A stretch of DNA of 64,000 bases from Streptomyces atratus (GCF_014648655.1 NZ_BMRN01000031.1:24508-88507), one strand, 5' to 3'. Positions 1 to 8,947 are shown, counted from the stretch's first letter. The notes: generated by a model from the sequence alone, not told the origin. Numbers and translations: made by a program.

Positions 1-200
1 GTCACATCGGCTAGTTCGGCGCAGTGTCTGCTGGTGTAGGGCGTCTCCACCTCGATGGTGGAGCGGGCCCAGGTGCTCAGCACGAGATGGGTCTCCACCT
101 GCGGCACCTCCCGCAGGATTTCCAGTAGGCGAACAGCGAGCGGGGCCCCGGTGGCACCGGTGACTCCGACGATGAGGCGGGTTGGGGAAGCGGTTGTCAC
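1..200 (-). CDS. ubiX: UbiX-family flavin prenyltransferase, 5' part only
   Basis: The first 66 or so residues of a UbiX/Pad1-like protein, cut off by the left edge of the window. The N-terminus contains RLIVGVTGATGAPLAVRLLE, the Rossmann-like glycine motif of the family. The start is GTG at 198-200 with a GGAG box about 7 bases upstream. UbiX enzymes prenylate FMN to make prFMN, the cofactor of UbiD decarboxylases, and the gene immediately upstream on the same strand encodes a UbiD protein, so the two very likely form a working pair. The arrangement recalls the vanillate decarboxylase (vdcB/vdcC) genes described in Streptomyces. The substrate cannot be told from sequence. Confidence 0.9.
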   Translation of the reverse strand, partial: MTTASPTRLIVGVTGATGAPLAVRLLEILREVPQVETHLVLSTWARSTIEVETPYTSRHCAELADV

Positions 201-264
201 GGCGGGCTCCAGTTGCGGCGGGGATGGGGGCAGAGGACGGACCGGCGGGGGAGGGGGCGGACTT

Positions 265-300
265 GCGGGGGAGGGGGCAGCGCGCTGCCCCCTCCCCCGC
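265..300. repeat. Perfect 36-bp G/C palindrome between ubiD and ubiX
   Basis: The left arm GCGGGGGAGGGGGCAGCG is followed directly by its exact reverse complement with no loop. It lies in the 109-bp gap between the UbiD stop and the UbiX start, and the motif GCGGGGGAGGGGG also occurs once more at 245-257 as a direct repeat. On the transcript it would fold into a very stable hairpin, so it could lower read-through into ubiX or protect the upstream mRNA. There is no U-tract, so it is not a classical intrinsic terminator. Confidence 0.8.
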
Positions 301-309
301 GGTGCCGGG

Positions 310-1749
310 CTACATCGACAGGAGCCCTGCCCAGCGCTTGCGCAGCTCGTCGCGGGTCGCCTCGTCGACGCGGTTGGCTGCCGGGTACTGGTCCTTCCAT
401 GCGAACGGCTTGCATGCGTCGATCAGCACGATGCCCATCGACAGATCGCCAGCGGCGCGCTTGCCGGGCGACAACCGCGGGTCGATGGCGGTGGTGGGCG
501 CGCGCAGCACCTGGATGGACTCGGCCGGGTCGACGCGGGTGAACATCGCCCACAGGACGTGGTTGACGTCGGTGATGTCGATGTCCTCGTCGACCACGAC
601 GAAGTACCGCTCCATGCCGCCGGTGCGCTTGCGCCCGGCCGCCGCGAGCAGCGCGTGCATGGCGTCGCCCGCGCCGGTCTGCTCGATGGAGACGACCATC
701 ATGAGCTGGCGGGCATACGCCCACACGCCCTTGATGTTCTGGACGCCGGAGGCCTCCAGGTGATCCCACGTCACTGATGCCGAGTACAGAGGGACGGCCT
801 GGTCACCGGCCGGGACGGTCGGGAGCATCGGCGGTGCGCCCAGGATGATCGGGTCGTTCCGGTGCATGATCCGGTTGACCCGGACCACGGTCTCCTGGCC
901 CGAGTGCGTGTAGTAGCCGGTCCACTCCCCGAAGGGCCCCTCCAGCACGGACTCCTCCTCGGCAGGCGGCAGTTCGCCCTCGATCACGATCTCCGCGTGC
1001 GCCGGGACCGGAAGGTCGCTGCCTGGTGCGTACAGGACCTCGACGCCCTGCCCGCGGAGTCCGCCGGCGAGGTCGTACTCCGACATCCCGGACGGTGCGG
1101 CGATCGCCGCGGCGGTCGACAGGATCGGGTCCTGGCCCACCACCACCGCGATCGGGCAGGTCCGGCCGCGCTCCCAATACTTCTCGGCGATCGCCCTGGC
1201 GTGCCGGTTGCCGAGCATCCACAGCGAGAGCCGGTCCGGGCCCTGGACGCAGGCCCGGTAGGTGCCGACGTTGACCCAGCCGCTGTCGGGGTCGCGGGTG
1301 ATGACCATGCAGGCAGTGCCGATGTAGCGGCCGCCGTCTCCGTCGTGCCACTGCGGAGTGGGGAAAATGCCGAGATCCACGTCGTTGCCTACCAGGACGT
1401 TCTCCAGGACCGGACCCGTGGCGACCTCCACCGGCGGGACCGGTTCGAGCTGCCTGCTCAGGTCCTTCCAGGCCCGCACGATGTCGAGCTTCGAGGTGTC
1501 GCGCGGCAGTCCGAGAGCGACTGCGGTCCGGGCGGCGGTTCCCATGAAGTTGGTGAACACACGGTGCCCCGCCGGGTAGCCGGGGATATTGTCGAACATC
1601 AGGGCGGGGCCTTCCTTCTCCGCCATCAGTTCGGTGATACCGCCGATGTCCAGGTCCCGGTCCGCGCCGTCGATCTGGAGGATCTCGTCCTTCCCGAGCG
1701 TCTCCGTCATGTGGTCGATGTAGTGCCGAAGGTCACGGAATGCGTTCAT
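310..1749 (-). CDS. ubiD: UbiD-family prFMN-dependent (hydroxy)aryl acid decarboxylase
   Basis: A 479-aa UbiD protein of typical family length. It carries the NVGTYR motif near residue 161 and the family signature EGPFGEWTGYY at residues 270-280, which supplies acidic residues of the active site and lies near the prFMN/metal site. Enzymes of this family reversibly decarboxylate aromatic or alpha,beta-unsaturated acids in the cytoplasm and need the UbiX product; ubiX follows on the same strand. Size and context are like VdcC (vanillate decarboxylase) of Streptomyces, but the true substrate is not provable. The ATG at 1749 has no strong Shine-Dalgarno nearby, so the start is less certain. It is divergent from an Lrp/AsnC regulator gene, the likely controller. 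Confidence 0.92.
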   Translation of the reverse strand: MNAFRDLRHYIDHMTETLGKDEILQIDGADRDLDIGGITELMAEKEGPALMFDNIPGYPAGHRVFTNFMGTAARTAVALGLPRDTSKLDIVRAWKDLSRQLEPVPPVEVATGPVLENVLVGNDVDLGIFPTPQWHDGDGGRYIGTACMVITRDPDSGWVNVGTYRACVQGPDRLSLWMLGNRHARAIAEKYWERGRTCPIAVVVGQDPILSTAAAIAAPSGMSEYDLAGGLRGQGVEVLYAPGSDLPVPAHAEIVIEGELPPAEEESVLEGPFGEWTGYYTHSGQETVVRVNRIMHRNDPIILGAPPMLPTVPAGDQAVPLYSASVTWDHLEASGVQNIKGVWAYARQLMMVVSIEQTGAGDAMHALLAAAGRKRTGGMERYFVVVDEDIDITDVNHVLWAMFTRVDPAESIQVLRAPTTAIDPRLSPGKRAAGDLSMGIVLIDACKPFAWKDQYPAANRVDEATRDELRKRWAGLLSM

Positions 1750-1968
1750 GTGTCGTCGGGGAGCCGGGCAGTACGTCCGTGCCTCCCGTCCTCCTCTTCT
1801 TCTCTTTCCTGATGGCGGTGGCTGCGCCTGCAGCAGTCGCCATCAGGGGCGGCTTCACGGGGCCAGCCACCGCACGGGCCTGCGTCGTCAGGATTTGGAC
1901 CGGCCGGGAGGGGGTGCAACGAGTCCGGACGCCTATGCCGGATACTGCGCGAGATAGAGTCGGGATGC

Positions 1969-2961
1969 GTGGAATGCATCGATCTCCAGCTCATTCATGC
2001 ACTACAGATTGATGGGCGCGCACCATTGCGCCGGCTTGCCTCAGTGCTGGGCGTCTCCGATCAGATGGCCGCCCGCCGCTACGCCCGGCTGCGCGAGACG
2101 GCCGGGCTCCGGGTCGTCGGCCGGCTCAATCCCCGGCCCGTCGGTCAGACCGTGTGGGCACTGCGGCTGCAGTGCGTTCCCAGCGCCTCGCTCGGTCTGG
2201 CCCAGGCACTGGCCGAGCGCGAGGACACGCGATGGGTCCAACTCGCCTCCGGCGGAACCGAGATCATCTGCCATCTCGCAGTGCACAGTGACAGCGACCG
2301 GGACGCGCTGCTGATAGACAGGCTCCCTTCGAGCCGCCGGGTCACCTCGATCACCGCCCACCGCATGCTGCGGCTCTTCAAGGGCGGCCCGACCACCTGG
2401 GACGGTCCCACTGCCGCGTTGAGCCGGGAACAGATGGATGCCCTCGCGCCCTCGTACCCAACCCCTCGCTCCCAGGCAGCGCCGGTGCAACTCACGGATC
2501 TCGACCACGTCCTGCTCTCCGCGCTGAACCGCGACGGCCGCGCGTCGCACGCCGCGCTGGCCGTCGAGGCCCGCTGCCACGAGTCGACGGTGCGCCGCCG
2601 CATTGCGCACCTGCGCACGGCCGGAGCACTCTTCTTCGTCCTGGACGTGGACGAGCGTCTGCTGGGTGACCCGTCCGGCACCGTCATCTGGATGTCGGTG
2701 CAGCCCTCGCAGCTTGCTGCCGCCGGCGCCGCGCTGGCAGGCCACCCTGAAGTGGCCTACGCCGCCGCCACTACGGGGCGGACCAACCTCCTGGCCAATG
2801 TCCTCTGCTCCGACGACGAGTCCCTCTACGTGTACCTCTCCGACCGCATCGGTAGTCTCCTGGGCGTCGACACGGTCGAGACCGCGCCGATCATCCGCAC
2901 TCTCAAGCGCGACGGCGCAGTCGCACGCAATCACAGCCTCGGGATTGGTGAGCGCCGTTGA
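1969..2961 (+). CDS. Lrp/AsnC-family transcriptional regulator with two HTH domains
   Basis: A 330-aa regulator made of two Lrp-like halves. The first AsnC-type HTH spans about residues 1-45 and the second about residues 175-222 (LTDLDHVLLSALNRDGRAS and following), each followed by a ligand-sensing-type alpha/beta segment. Classical Lrp proteins are half this length, and tandem forms are common in Streptomyces. The start is GTG at 1969. The gene is divergent from ubiD with about 220 bp between them, which suggests local control of the decarboxylase genes, perhaps in response to an aromatic acid. The regulatory role is inferred from position only. Confidence 0.85.
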   Translation: MECIDLQLIHALQIDGRAPLRRLASVLGVSDQMAARRYARLRETAGLRVVGRLNPRPVGQTVWALRLQCVPSASLGLAQALAEREDTRWVQLASGGTEIICHLAVHSDSDRDALLIDRLPSSRRVTSITAHRMLRLFKGGPTTWDGPTAALSREQMDALAPSYPTPRSQAAPVQLTDLDHVLLSALNRDGRASHAALAVEARCHESTVRRRIAHLRTAGALFFVLDVDERLLGDPSGTVIWMSVQPSQLAAAGAALAGHPEVAYAAATTGRTNLLANVLCSDDESLYVYLSDRIGSLLGVDTVETAPIIRTLKRDGAVARNHSLGIGERR

Positions 2962-2984
2962 CCGTGTGGCAGGAACCGCCGCCC

Positions 2985-3265
2985 GCGACGCACAGCCGAC
3001 ACTCGAAGAGCTGTTCGTGGTGCACGGTCCATATGGCGGCGACGCGTCCGGCGACGAGGACGGCGCGTAGGCCGGCGACGGGCATGCCGAGGTGGGCGTG
3101 GTCGATGATGCGGCTGCGGTCCTGTAGCCGAGTACCGCGTTGTCGAACGCCGGTAGGAAGCGGACGGCTGCGGGGGTGTCCGGGTGTGGGCGCGGTGCGT
3201 CGGTAGGTCGAGAAGCTCACGGCCGCGTTCGTCGCGGAAGGTGACGAGTTCTGCGTCGAAACTCC
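2985..3265 (-). pseudogene. Remnant of an AlkZ-like winged-helix (HTH_42) protein
   Basis: Reading the minus strand and switching frame gives a recognisable C-terminal piece of the winged-helix DNA-glycosylase-like family (PF06224 type): FVTFRDERGRELLDL-type text, then VRFLPAFDNAVLGY, then DRSRIIDHAHLGMPVAGLRA and VLVAGRVAAIWTV. At least two frameshifts separate these blocks and the N-terminal two-thirds is missing, so no product can be made. It lies directly after the Lrp regulator stop and begins a run of gene debris. Confidence 0.7.
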
Positions 3266-3327
3266 CGCTGCAGGCTGCCGCATGAACCGACCAGAGGCCT
3301 GTCCTCGCCGGAACTGCGCCCGGGGCC

Positions 3328-3531
3328 GTGAGCGAGCGTGCTCACCGGCACGCACCACCGTCCATTGAAGAGATCGTTCAGGACCCGGCGAGAAACAGAT
3401 TCACTCCCGAGCAGGTAGGCCAGGCGTTGCTTCACCAGATCCGAGGTGGTCGATACGGCGTCGAGCGGGCCGCTGCGTTCGCTGGGCTACTGGCCCGTGC
3501 CTATCACAGCGAGCAGGAGCGCCCTCGCTGA
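3328..3531 (+). CDS. Small hypothetical protein, possibly a remnant
   Basis: A 67-aa frame with a GTG start (RAHRHAPPSIEEIVQDPARN near its N-terminus). I do not recognise it. It is predicted to be helical and charged, with no membrane segment or metal motif. Third-position GC bias is weaker than in neighbouring real genes and no clear ribosome binding site precedes it. Since it sits between an AlkZ-like remnant and transposon debris, it may be the end of a broken gene rather than a functional one. Confidence 0.3.
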   Translation: MSERAHRHAPPSIEEIVQDPARNRFTPEQVGQALLHQIRGGRYGVERAAAFAGLLARAYHSEQERPR

Positions 3532-3826
3532 AACTAGAGGTACTTGCCCACGCTGATGCCAACGCCGGCCAGGAGCTGCTGTCGTTTCGTGGGGGTGTAG
3601 TTGAGGTACGGGGTGCGGTGTGTGCTGAGATATCCGGGATTGGTTGAGACCGTGTGAGCGCGGGTTCGCGGGGGCGTAGGCCTGCTGGTCTGGGGTTGTC
3701 TCTTCTTCGGTGAGAACACCAGGGTCTTCCCCAGGTAGCGTCGACGTGTAAAGAGCCGAGTGGTGTTTTCCCTGTTCACGGCCTTTCTGCGCTGCTCATG
3801 GCGGGGGCCGGGGGCAGAGGGAGAGG
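3532..3826. other. Interval with an unassigned 81-codon minus-strand frame
   Basis: This gap holds a minus-strand open frame (3534-3779) starting NRENTTRLFTRRRYLGKTLV. Its composition is unusually rich in Thr, Arg and Lys and lower in GC than its surroundings. It lies directly downstream of the TniB remnant where a TniQ-type gene would be expected, but I see no TniQ motif. I cannot assign a function and treat it as probable transposon debris. Confidence 0.3.
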
Positions 3827-4375
3827 TTACCGGCGGGGTGTGCGGGGCCGGCCTGTGGTGGGCCGGTGGTGGGTTTCGGCGAGGTGGTCCAGACGGACGG
3901 CATCAAGACTTTGCTTGGTGATCCGTTCGGTGCCGTCAAGGATCGCGGTGATTGCTGCTTGCCGGATGAGTCGGGTCAGGCTCCCGATTCTTCCTGCGGT
4001 CCGCTGGTGGAGATAGGACGCGTGGCGGGGGAGCGTCCCGGCCCGGTGCGCGTGGAGGTCGAGTGCTGTTTCTACCCCCGCGATCAGCTCGCGGAAGGGT
4101 TCGCGTGTGCCGAGGCGTGCCGGGAAGGCCCCGCATTCCACCAAGCTCGCGCGTGCAGCGAGTTGCGCCCTGCGGACCCCGGAGAACAGGGCGGTGTCGG
4201 TGACGGCGATGCCCGCGGACACGAACGTCGCACCGATGCGTTCGGTGAGTGTTTTCTGGTTTATCTCAAGGGCAGGGACGTGACGTTGTGTTCTCGCAAC
4301 TTCGCGCCTGACGGCCCGTTCTACGAATTCCTGCCCTGAAACCGACCGTGGTGGTATCTCCGGTCCCGGCGACAA
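3827..4375 (-). pseudogene. C-terminal half of a TniB-like transposition ATPase
   Basis: The frame carries the end of a TniB/TnsC-type AAA+ protein: TFVSAGIAVTDTALFSGVR, then LVECGAFPARLGTREPFREL, then the diagnostic segment YLHQRTAGRIGSLTRLIRQA followed by ITAILDGTERITKQSLDAV. TniB proteins are ATPases that choose targets for DDE transposases of the Tn7/Tn5053 type. The Walker A and B region is absent, so this piece cannot act alone. A matching N-terminal half lies at 33.3-33.8 kb on the other strand. The first 40 or so codons of the frame look non-homologous and probably reflect the junction. Confidence 0.75.
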
Positions 4376-4488
4376 GAGATACCACCGCGTGAAGGTACCC
4401 GTGATCGGGCCCAGCGGCTTCGGGGACGCGGTGAGCGAGCCGTGCGGGCCTTCTCAGTGCCTCGCGATCCGCGGCGGGTCGACCACGA

Positions 4489-4530
4489 CCGGCCCGGCCT
4501 GTGCCTGCGGGCAGGCACAGGCCGGGCCGG
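4489..4530 (-). terminator. Perfect 20-bp inverted repeat downstream of the amidase gene
   Basis: The arm CCGGCCCGGCCTGTGCCTGC (4489-4508) and its exact reverse complement (4511-4530) are separated by only GG. It lies about 90 bp past the stop codon of the minus-strand amidase gene, so a transcription-terminating hairpin is the simplest reading. As often in actinomycetes, there is no clear U-tract. Confidence 0.75.
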
Positions 4531-4621
4531 GTCGGGCCGGGAAGCGTTCCGCGTACGACGAGAACACGGTGTCCAGTTCGCCGCCGCTACGCCGCGGGCC
4601 GGCAAAGCCCGGTGGCGGCGC

Positions 4622-6070
4622 TCAGAAGCCCGGCGGGCGGCGGAATCCGCCGATCACCTCCGCAAGGCACCGCACGAACTGGACCGCGGTGCGGTCGTGC
4701 AGGTAGGGCGCGATCACCTGGATGCCGACAGGAAGCCCGTCCCGGGTCGTCCCGACAGGTGCCACCGCCGCGGGCAGATGGTTGACCGCCGACGGCGCCA
4801 TCCACGTGAGCATGTCGCGATACGGCCGGTCGGCGCCGTCGACCTGCAGTGTCCGGACCGACCAGGTGGGATCGGGCTGCTGGTCGTGGGGGAAGGCGGC
4901 CGTGGGGGTCACCGGGCAGAGGAGCACGTCGACGTCGCGGAAGAACTCGGACCAGCGGCGCCGGGAGTGCTGCCGACGTTCGTCGAGCGCGTGCCACTCA
5001 CGGAAGCTGACCGTCAGGTCCGAAGCGAACCCGCCCGCGGCCCCTTCAGCGGCGGCGAAGTCCACGAGCCCGGCATACGATTCGTCCGACTCGACCAGCC
5101 CGCTCTGCGCCATCAGCAACGGCTCATAGAGGGCCATCGTTTCTTCGAGCCCGACCGGTCCCTTGCCCTCGACCACAACGGCGCCCTCGGTCCGCACCGC
5201 CTCCAGCGTCGCCTGCATGATCGCGACCAACTCGCTGTCGACGGGGCAGAACGGGTCTTCGAGCCATGCCGCGACCCGGAATTCCCGCAGAGTGCTCGAC
5301 CTGGCGGCGGGCAGCTCCAGCCGCCAAGCCGGGGCGCGGTCGTGGTCCGCTCCTGCGAGGATGTCGAGACCCAGGTCGAGGTCGTCGGCGTGCCTGCCGA
5401 GCGGGCCGAGTACCGCCATATCGAAATCCGCCAGCGTCCCAGGAGCATGTCCCGAGACGCTTCCGTACCTCGGCACGATTCCGAACGACGTGCGCAGCCC
5501 GTAGACGCCGCAGAAGTGGGCAGGCACCCGAATCGAGCCCGCCGAGTCGCCGCCGAGCTCCAGGCCGGTCAGCCCAGCGGCGAGTGCCGCGGCGGACCCG
5601 CCGGACGAACCGCCAGGTCCGCGAGTCGGGTCCCACGGATTGTTCGTGGTCCCGTAGACCTCGTTGTAGGTCTGCCAGTCCCGGGCGTCCGGCGGCATGT
5701 TGGACTTGCCGAACACGATCGCTCCCGCGTTCTTGAGGCGCGCGACCGACTCGGCGTCGCTCGTCGAGACATGCTCCCCCCAGCGAGCCGAACCCCCGGT
5801 GGTCCGCATGCCCGCAACTTCGAGACTGTCCTTGATCGTCACAGGGACGCCGTGCAGGCGGCCGAGCGGTTCGCCGCGCGAGACCGTACGGTCGGCCTCC
5901 AGCGCTGCGGCCCTCGCACCCTCCTCGTCCCGGGCGACAATGGCGTTCACCTTCGGATCGAGTTGCTCCACCCGGGCGAGGTAGTGGTCGAGCAACTCGA
6001 CGCTCGATACCTCCTTTGCCGCGACGGCGGCAGCGAGCTGGCCTGCGGAGCGAAATGCCAGATCGGTCAT
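4622..6070 (-). CDS. Amidase-signature family hydrolase (GatA-like fold)
   Basis: A 482-aa amidase that would hydrolyse a carboxamide or related C-N bond using a Ser-cisSer-Lys triad. The triad is present: Lys80 in VTIKDSLE, the cis-serine in GGSSGGS (about 155-156) and the nucleophile Ser179 in GGDSAGSIR. The start is ATG at 6070, preceded by GGAGG with good spacing; the frame stays open upstream but that stretch is not conserved-looking. It has no signal peptide, so it is cytoplasmic. It is a monocistronic unit with a strong hairpin downstream. It is probably not the GatA subunit, because no gatB or gatC is nearby. The substrate is unknown. It lies between remnants of a TnsA-like and a TniB-like gene. 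Confidence 0.9.
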   Translation of the reverse strand: MTDLAFRSAGQLAAAVAAKEVSSVELLDHYLARVEQLDPKVNAIVARDEEGARAAALEADRTVSRGEPLGRLHGVPVTIKDSLEVAGMRTTGGSARWGEHVSTSDAESVARLKNAGAIVFGKSNMPPDARDWQTYNEVYGTTNNPWDPTRGPGGSSGGSAAALAAGLTGLELGGDSAGSIRVPAHFCGVYGLRTSFGIVPRYGSVSGHAPGTLADFDMAVLGPLGRHADDLDLGLDILAGADHDRAPAWRLELPAARSSTLREFRVAAWLEDPFCPVDSELVAIMQATLEAVRTEGAVVVEGKGPVGLEETMALYEPLLMAQSGLVESDESYAGLVDFAAAEGAAGGFASDLTVSFREWHALDERRQHSRRRWSEFFRDVDVLLCPVTPTAAFPHDQQPDPTWSVRTLQVDGADRPYRDMLTWMAPSAVNHLPAAVAPVGTTRDGLPVGIQVIAPYLHDRTAVQFVRCLAEVIGGFRRPPGF

Positions 6071-6321
6071 GCGAACCTCCAACAAAGCTTGACCCGCGGC
6101 GATCACATCTCTGTGGGCGACGCAAAATCCCAGTTCAGGGCGGGTCCAACTCGACTTTAGCGGACGTGGGGGACCATGTCGGGGTGTGGCTTTTCTCACT
6201 TTCCGCCACAGCTTCGCCCGGCACGCGGGGCAGCGACCGGAGGTCAAAAGGCTCACTGCCCGCGCTCTGGCATCAGAGATGTCCCTCATCGACCACGACG
6301 CGGATGCTTCGTGATGGTCAG

Positions 6322-6756
6322 TCAAGATGAGGCGTCTTCGGGTTCACCGTCGTGAGTCAGATCTGCGACGGCTTCCACCAAACCCACAAGGCCGTTGCGG
6401 GGCCACCGGAGCGTGATTGATCGGGGCCGGTGGTCCAGGTGGAAGGCTTGCTCGAACTCGATCTGGGTGAAGCCGGTGAGGTGCGCGACTCTGCGTTCGG
6501 TCTCCGGTCGCTGTGCCTCCGGGTCGGCATCCAGCCGCATCAGATGGCTGAGCTCCACCCACGACTCGTAACCCACCAATTCGGCGCTGGTCGCAGCCCA
6601 GTACCAGCCGGGGAAATTGCGCTGCCCCCGGTACGACGGGAACGCACGCACCTGCCCGGCCACCTCGAACCGGGCCCGCCACATCACTTCGAGCGGCCCA
6701 CCGCGGGACTCACCCCGGGCATTGACGTACTCCAACCAGAAGTCCTCAGCCTCCAC
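6322..6756 (-). pseudogene. TnsA-like heteromeric transposase endonuclease, N-terminal remnant
   Basis: The first 80 residues match the N-terminus of TnsA-like transposase endonuclease subunits found with DDE/TniB systems in actinomycetes: VRAFPSYRGQRNFPGWYWAA followed by VGYESWVELSHLMRLDADP. After this point the homology stops and an unrelated tail of about 60 residues continues. The catalytic endonuclease core (the D and QxK residues in later segments) is therefore missing. The GTG start at 6756 is approximate because the frame is open further upstream (LVNAEWGYLVEAED). It has the same orientation as the TniB remnant at 3.8-4.4 kb, so both may come from one Tn7-like element. Confidence 0.6.
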
Positions 6757-6971
6757 CAGGTAACCCCACTCGGCGTTGACCAGGTGGAACGGCCGTAGGG
6801 GCCGGAGGAGGCCCGATCATCCCGATGGTGTTGGCCTTACACCCGAGCTGGCGGGCGGCTTTGCGTAGTGCGGCAACTCTGCTGCGCATTTCGCTGGGGC
6901 GTGCGGGGTGAGCGTGTCGGGGGCCAGCAACTGCGAGGTGACGTTGGGGTGTCAGGTCTCCCGGTTCTCGC

Positions 6972-8315
6972 TCAGAACAGTGCCAGGCCCTCGCCGCTGG
7001 TGTCCGCGATGACTGGCCGGAACTGGGCAGGGAGGCCGTCCAAGCGGTCAGGACCGGCCGCGGCGGCCACGGCAGGGGCCGTCTCGGCCAACCAGACACG
7101 AAACCGCTCGGCGGCTTCGCGGTAGGGGACTCGCGCCAGGACACGGTGCTCGCCGGAGGGGCAGAAGTCGACGGCGACAGTGAGCAGGCAGGAACGGGGC
7201 GCGTTCTGACTGCCCGCCCAGGACACGCGCAGGACACCGCAGGGCGTGCGCCCGCGGGGGGCGCGGTGGGTCGGACGCAGCGATTGGCAGGCTATGCGGG
7301 CGGTCCATGCGGCGAGGTGCGGCAGGGGCAGGGTGGTGCGTGCGCGGCAGCCGGGGCAGCGGTGCCAGTGGCGGAGCCAGTCGTCGGTGTCGGTGTGGAA
7401 GAGGCGTGTGTAGCGGTTCGCCACGCGGATGTCGTTGCTGTACAGGTGGTCGGGGCGTTCTAGTGTGTTGCAGGACTGGCAGAGGGGGGCGCGGACGTAG
7501 CCGTGTTCGTGGCAGTGGTCGAGGACTGTGGCGGGCGCGGTGCGGCAGACGGCGCACGCCCACCCGGCCACCCTGCGGGAGGTACCGGGCTTCCTGCTGA
7601 GCACCGAGTACAGCTGGCCTTCCAGCTCTTTGTTGTACGGGCGCAGTGAGGCGGTGGGGCCCTTGGGGCTCGTCGTCTGCCGACCGTCGGCGGCTCGGGC
7701 CTGGCGGGGGTGGAAGGGCGGCTCGGTGACGGCTGCGCTTGCCTGGTGGGTCCGCGCGGCTTGCACCCACTGCGTTTCGGTGTGCTCGGCCGCATCCAGC
7801 AGCCTGACCACAGCGCGCGGCAGCCACCACGTGCGCTGCGTCCCGTCGCGGGTCTGCTCCACGAGTATCTGTCGCCAGTCGATCCCCGCCAGATGGTACG
7901 GCCGGGCGTCTTCACGTCGTGCTGCCCGCTCGGGGCCGCCCGGCTCCTGCAGTTCCCCCGTGATGCGCTGGCGCCAACGCAGCGGCGTTTCCTCGTTGCA
8001 CTCCTGCCTCGGCGCCCCACGAAACGGGCCGATGCGGACGAGGTCTTGCCGGTCCATCCCCACCGCGTTCAGTTCCGCGGCCGCCCGGCGCACCTCAGCC
8101 TCCGGAACACTCAACTGACCGCCGCTCGCTCTCACCGTCGCCACCGCATGGCCGCCGAGCAGGACGTACCCCACCCGGGCATGGGCAGGAGAGCAGGTGA
8201 ATGCCCCAGAAGCCGTCGGCACAGCACTGTCGGCCGTCAAATCGGCCCACAGAGCGTCCGCGGCAACCAGGGTGATCAGGCCGTCCGTGCGACCGGGCAT
8301 GACACGCTCTGACAT
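6972..8315 (-). CDS. Endonuclease VII-domain protein
   Basis: A 447-aa protein whose middle holds a recombination endonuclease VII-type His-Me finger: zinc cysteines C254/C257 and C279/C282 frame the catalytic DHCHEHG motif (D266, H267, H269). T4 endonuclease VII resolves branched DNA, but actinobacterial homologues are mostly uncharacterised and may be phage-derived or defensive nucleases. The N-terminal 230 residues and the C-terminal 160, including a second CPGC pair near residue 338, are unfamiliar. ATG at 8315 has no Shine-Dalgarno, and a TAGCCT -10-like box lies only about 7 bases upstream, so the mRNA may be leaderless. Its neighbours are IS5 debris on one side and a TnsA remnant on the other. 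Confidence 0.75.
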   Translation of the reverse strand: MSERVMPGRTDGLITLVAADALWADLTADSAVPTASGAFTCSPAHARVGYVLLGGHAVATVRASGGQLSVPEAEVRRAAAELNAVGMDRQDLVRIGPFRGAPRQECNEETPLRWRQRITGELQEPGGPERAARREDARPYHLAGIDWRQILVEQTRDGTQRTWWLPRAVVRLLDAAEHTETQWVQAARTHQASAAVTEPPFHPRQARAADGRQTTSPKGPTASLRPYNKELEGQLYSVLSRKPGTSRRVAGWACAVCRTAPATVLDHCHEHGYVRAPLCQSCNTLERPDHLYSNDIRVANRYTRLFHTDTDDWLRHWHRCPGCRARTTLPLPHLAAWTARIACQSLRPTHRAPRGRTPCGVLRVSWAGSQNAPRSCLLTVAVDFCPSGEHRVLARVPYREAAERFRVWLAETAPAVAAAAGPDRLDGLPAQFRPVIADTSGEGLALF

Positions 8316-8342
8316 ACCGACAGGCTAACGGCCTGCAACGCG

Positions 8343-8721
8343 GCAACGGGTCTCCAAGCGCCTCGGTCAGCCGGGCGATGAGGACGGGCGGATCGTCGGG
8401 GCCGGCGGCGTCGTGGTGAGCGCGCGGTCGTGGAGTCCACGAGGGACAGGTCCACCTCCCCCGCTTCGCAGCCTCCGCGATCAGGCCCTCCAGCAGGGCC
8501 TCGAAGACACCGGCGTCACGCCATTGCCGGAAGCGGTTATGGACGGTCGACCAGGCACCGAACTCCCGCGGCACCCCCCGCCACTGCCCACCGGTCCTGA
8601 ACCGCCAGATCACGCCCTCGAACTGCTGCCGCAGCCGCTCGGGGTACGGGCCGTATCTCCCGATCGGTAGATACGGCCCAATGAACTCCCACTCCACGTC
8701 CGTCAGTTGCGCGCGAGTCAT
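8343..8721 (-). pseudogene. IS5-family transposase, N-terminal fragment
   Basis: From ATG at 8721 the minus strand reads LTDVEWEFIGPYLP, then QQFEGVIWRFRTGGQWRGVP and STVHNRFRQWRDAGVFEALL, the standard opening of DUF4096/IS5-type transposases. Near the break it reaches the first DDE catalytic area (ST.RAHHDAAG) in a shifted frame, then stops at the boundary with the endonuclease VII gene. About two-thirds of the transposase is gone, so it is inactive. Confidence 0.85.
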
Positions 8722-8756
8722 CCAAGATGATCTTCCGGATAAACCCTCCCGTAAGG

Positions 8757-8947
8757 GCCGATCCCTAGAACGATCACGACTCGATATGCAGAACGCCTTC
8801 CAGCGCCTCGTCCGCTGGTACGAGCGCCGGACCACCGTGATCAACGCGTTCTTCGATCTCGCCGACACCGTCATCACCGTACGCAGCCTGATCCGCCAGG
8901 CATGGACAACCCACCGCTGGGACGAACGCCCGCACCGCCGCTCATGA
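8757..8947 (+). pseudogene. IS5-family transposase, C-terminal fragment on the opposite strand
   Basis: The plus strand reads MQNAFQRLVRWYERRTTVIN, then AFFDLADTVITVRSLIRQAW, matching the closing helix region of IS5-type transposases (RL..WYERR). It points away from the N-terminal fragment beside it, so two different IS copies or an internal inversion are needed to explain the pair. Confidence 0.65.

Noticed and set aside
4489..4530. Treating the 20-bp palindrome as a transposon end
   Set aside because: It occurs once, lies just after a gene stop and has a two-base loop, which fits a terminator better.
4442..6160. Long plus-strand open frame antisense to the amidase gene
   Set aside because: The minus-strand frame carries the complete amidase signature and a good ribosome binding site; the antisense frame is a by-product of high GC.
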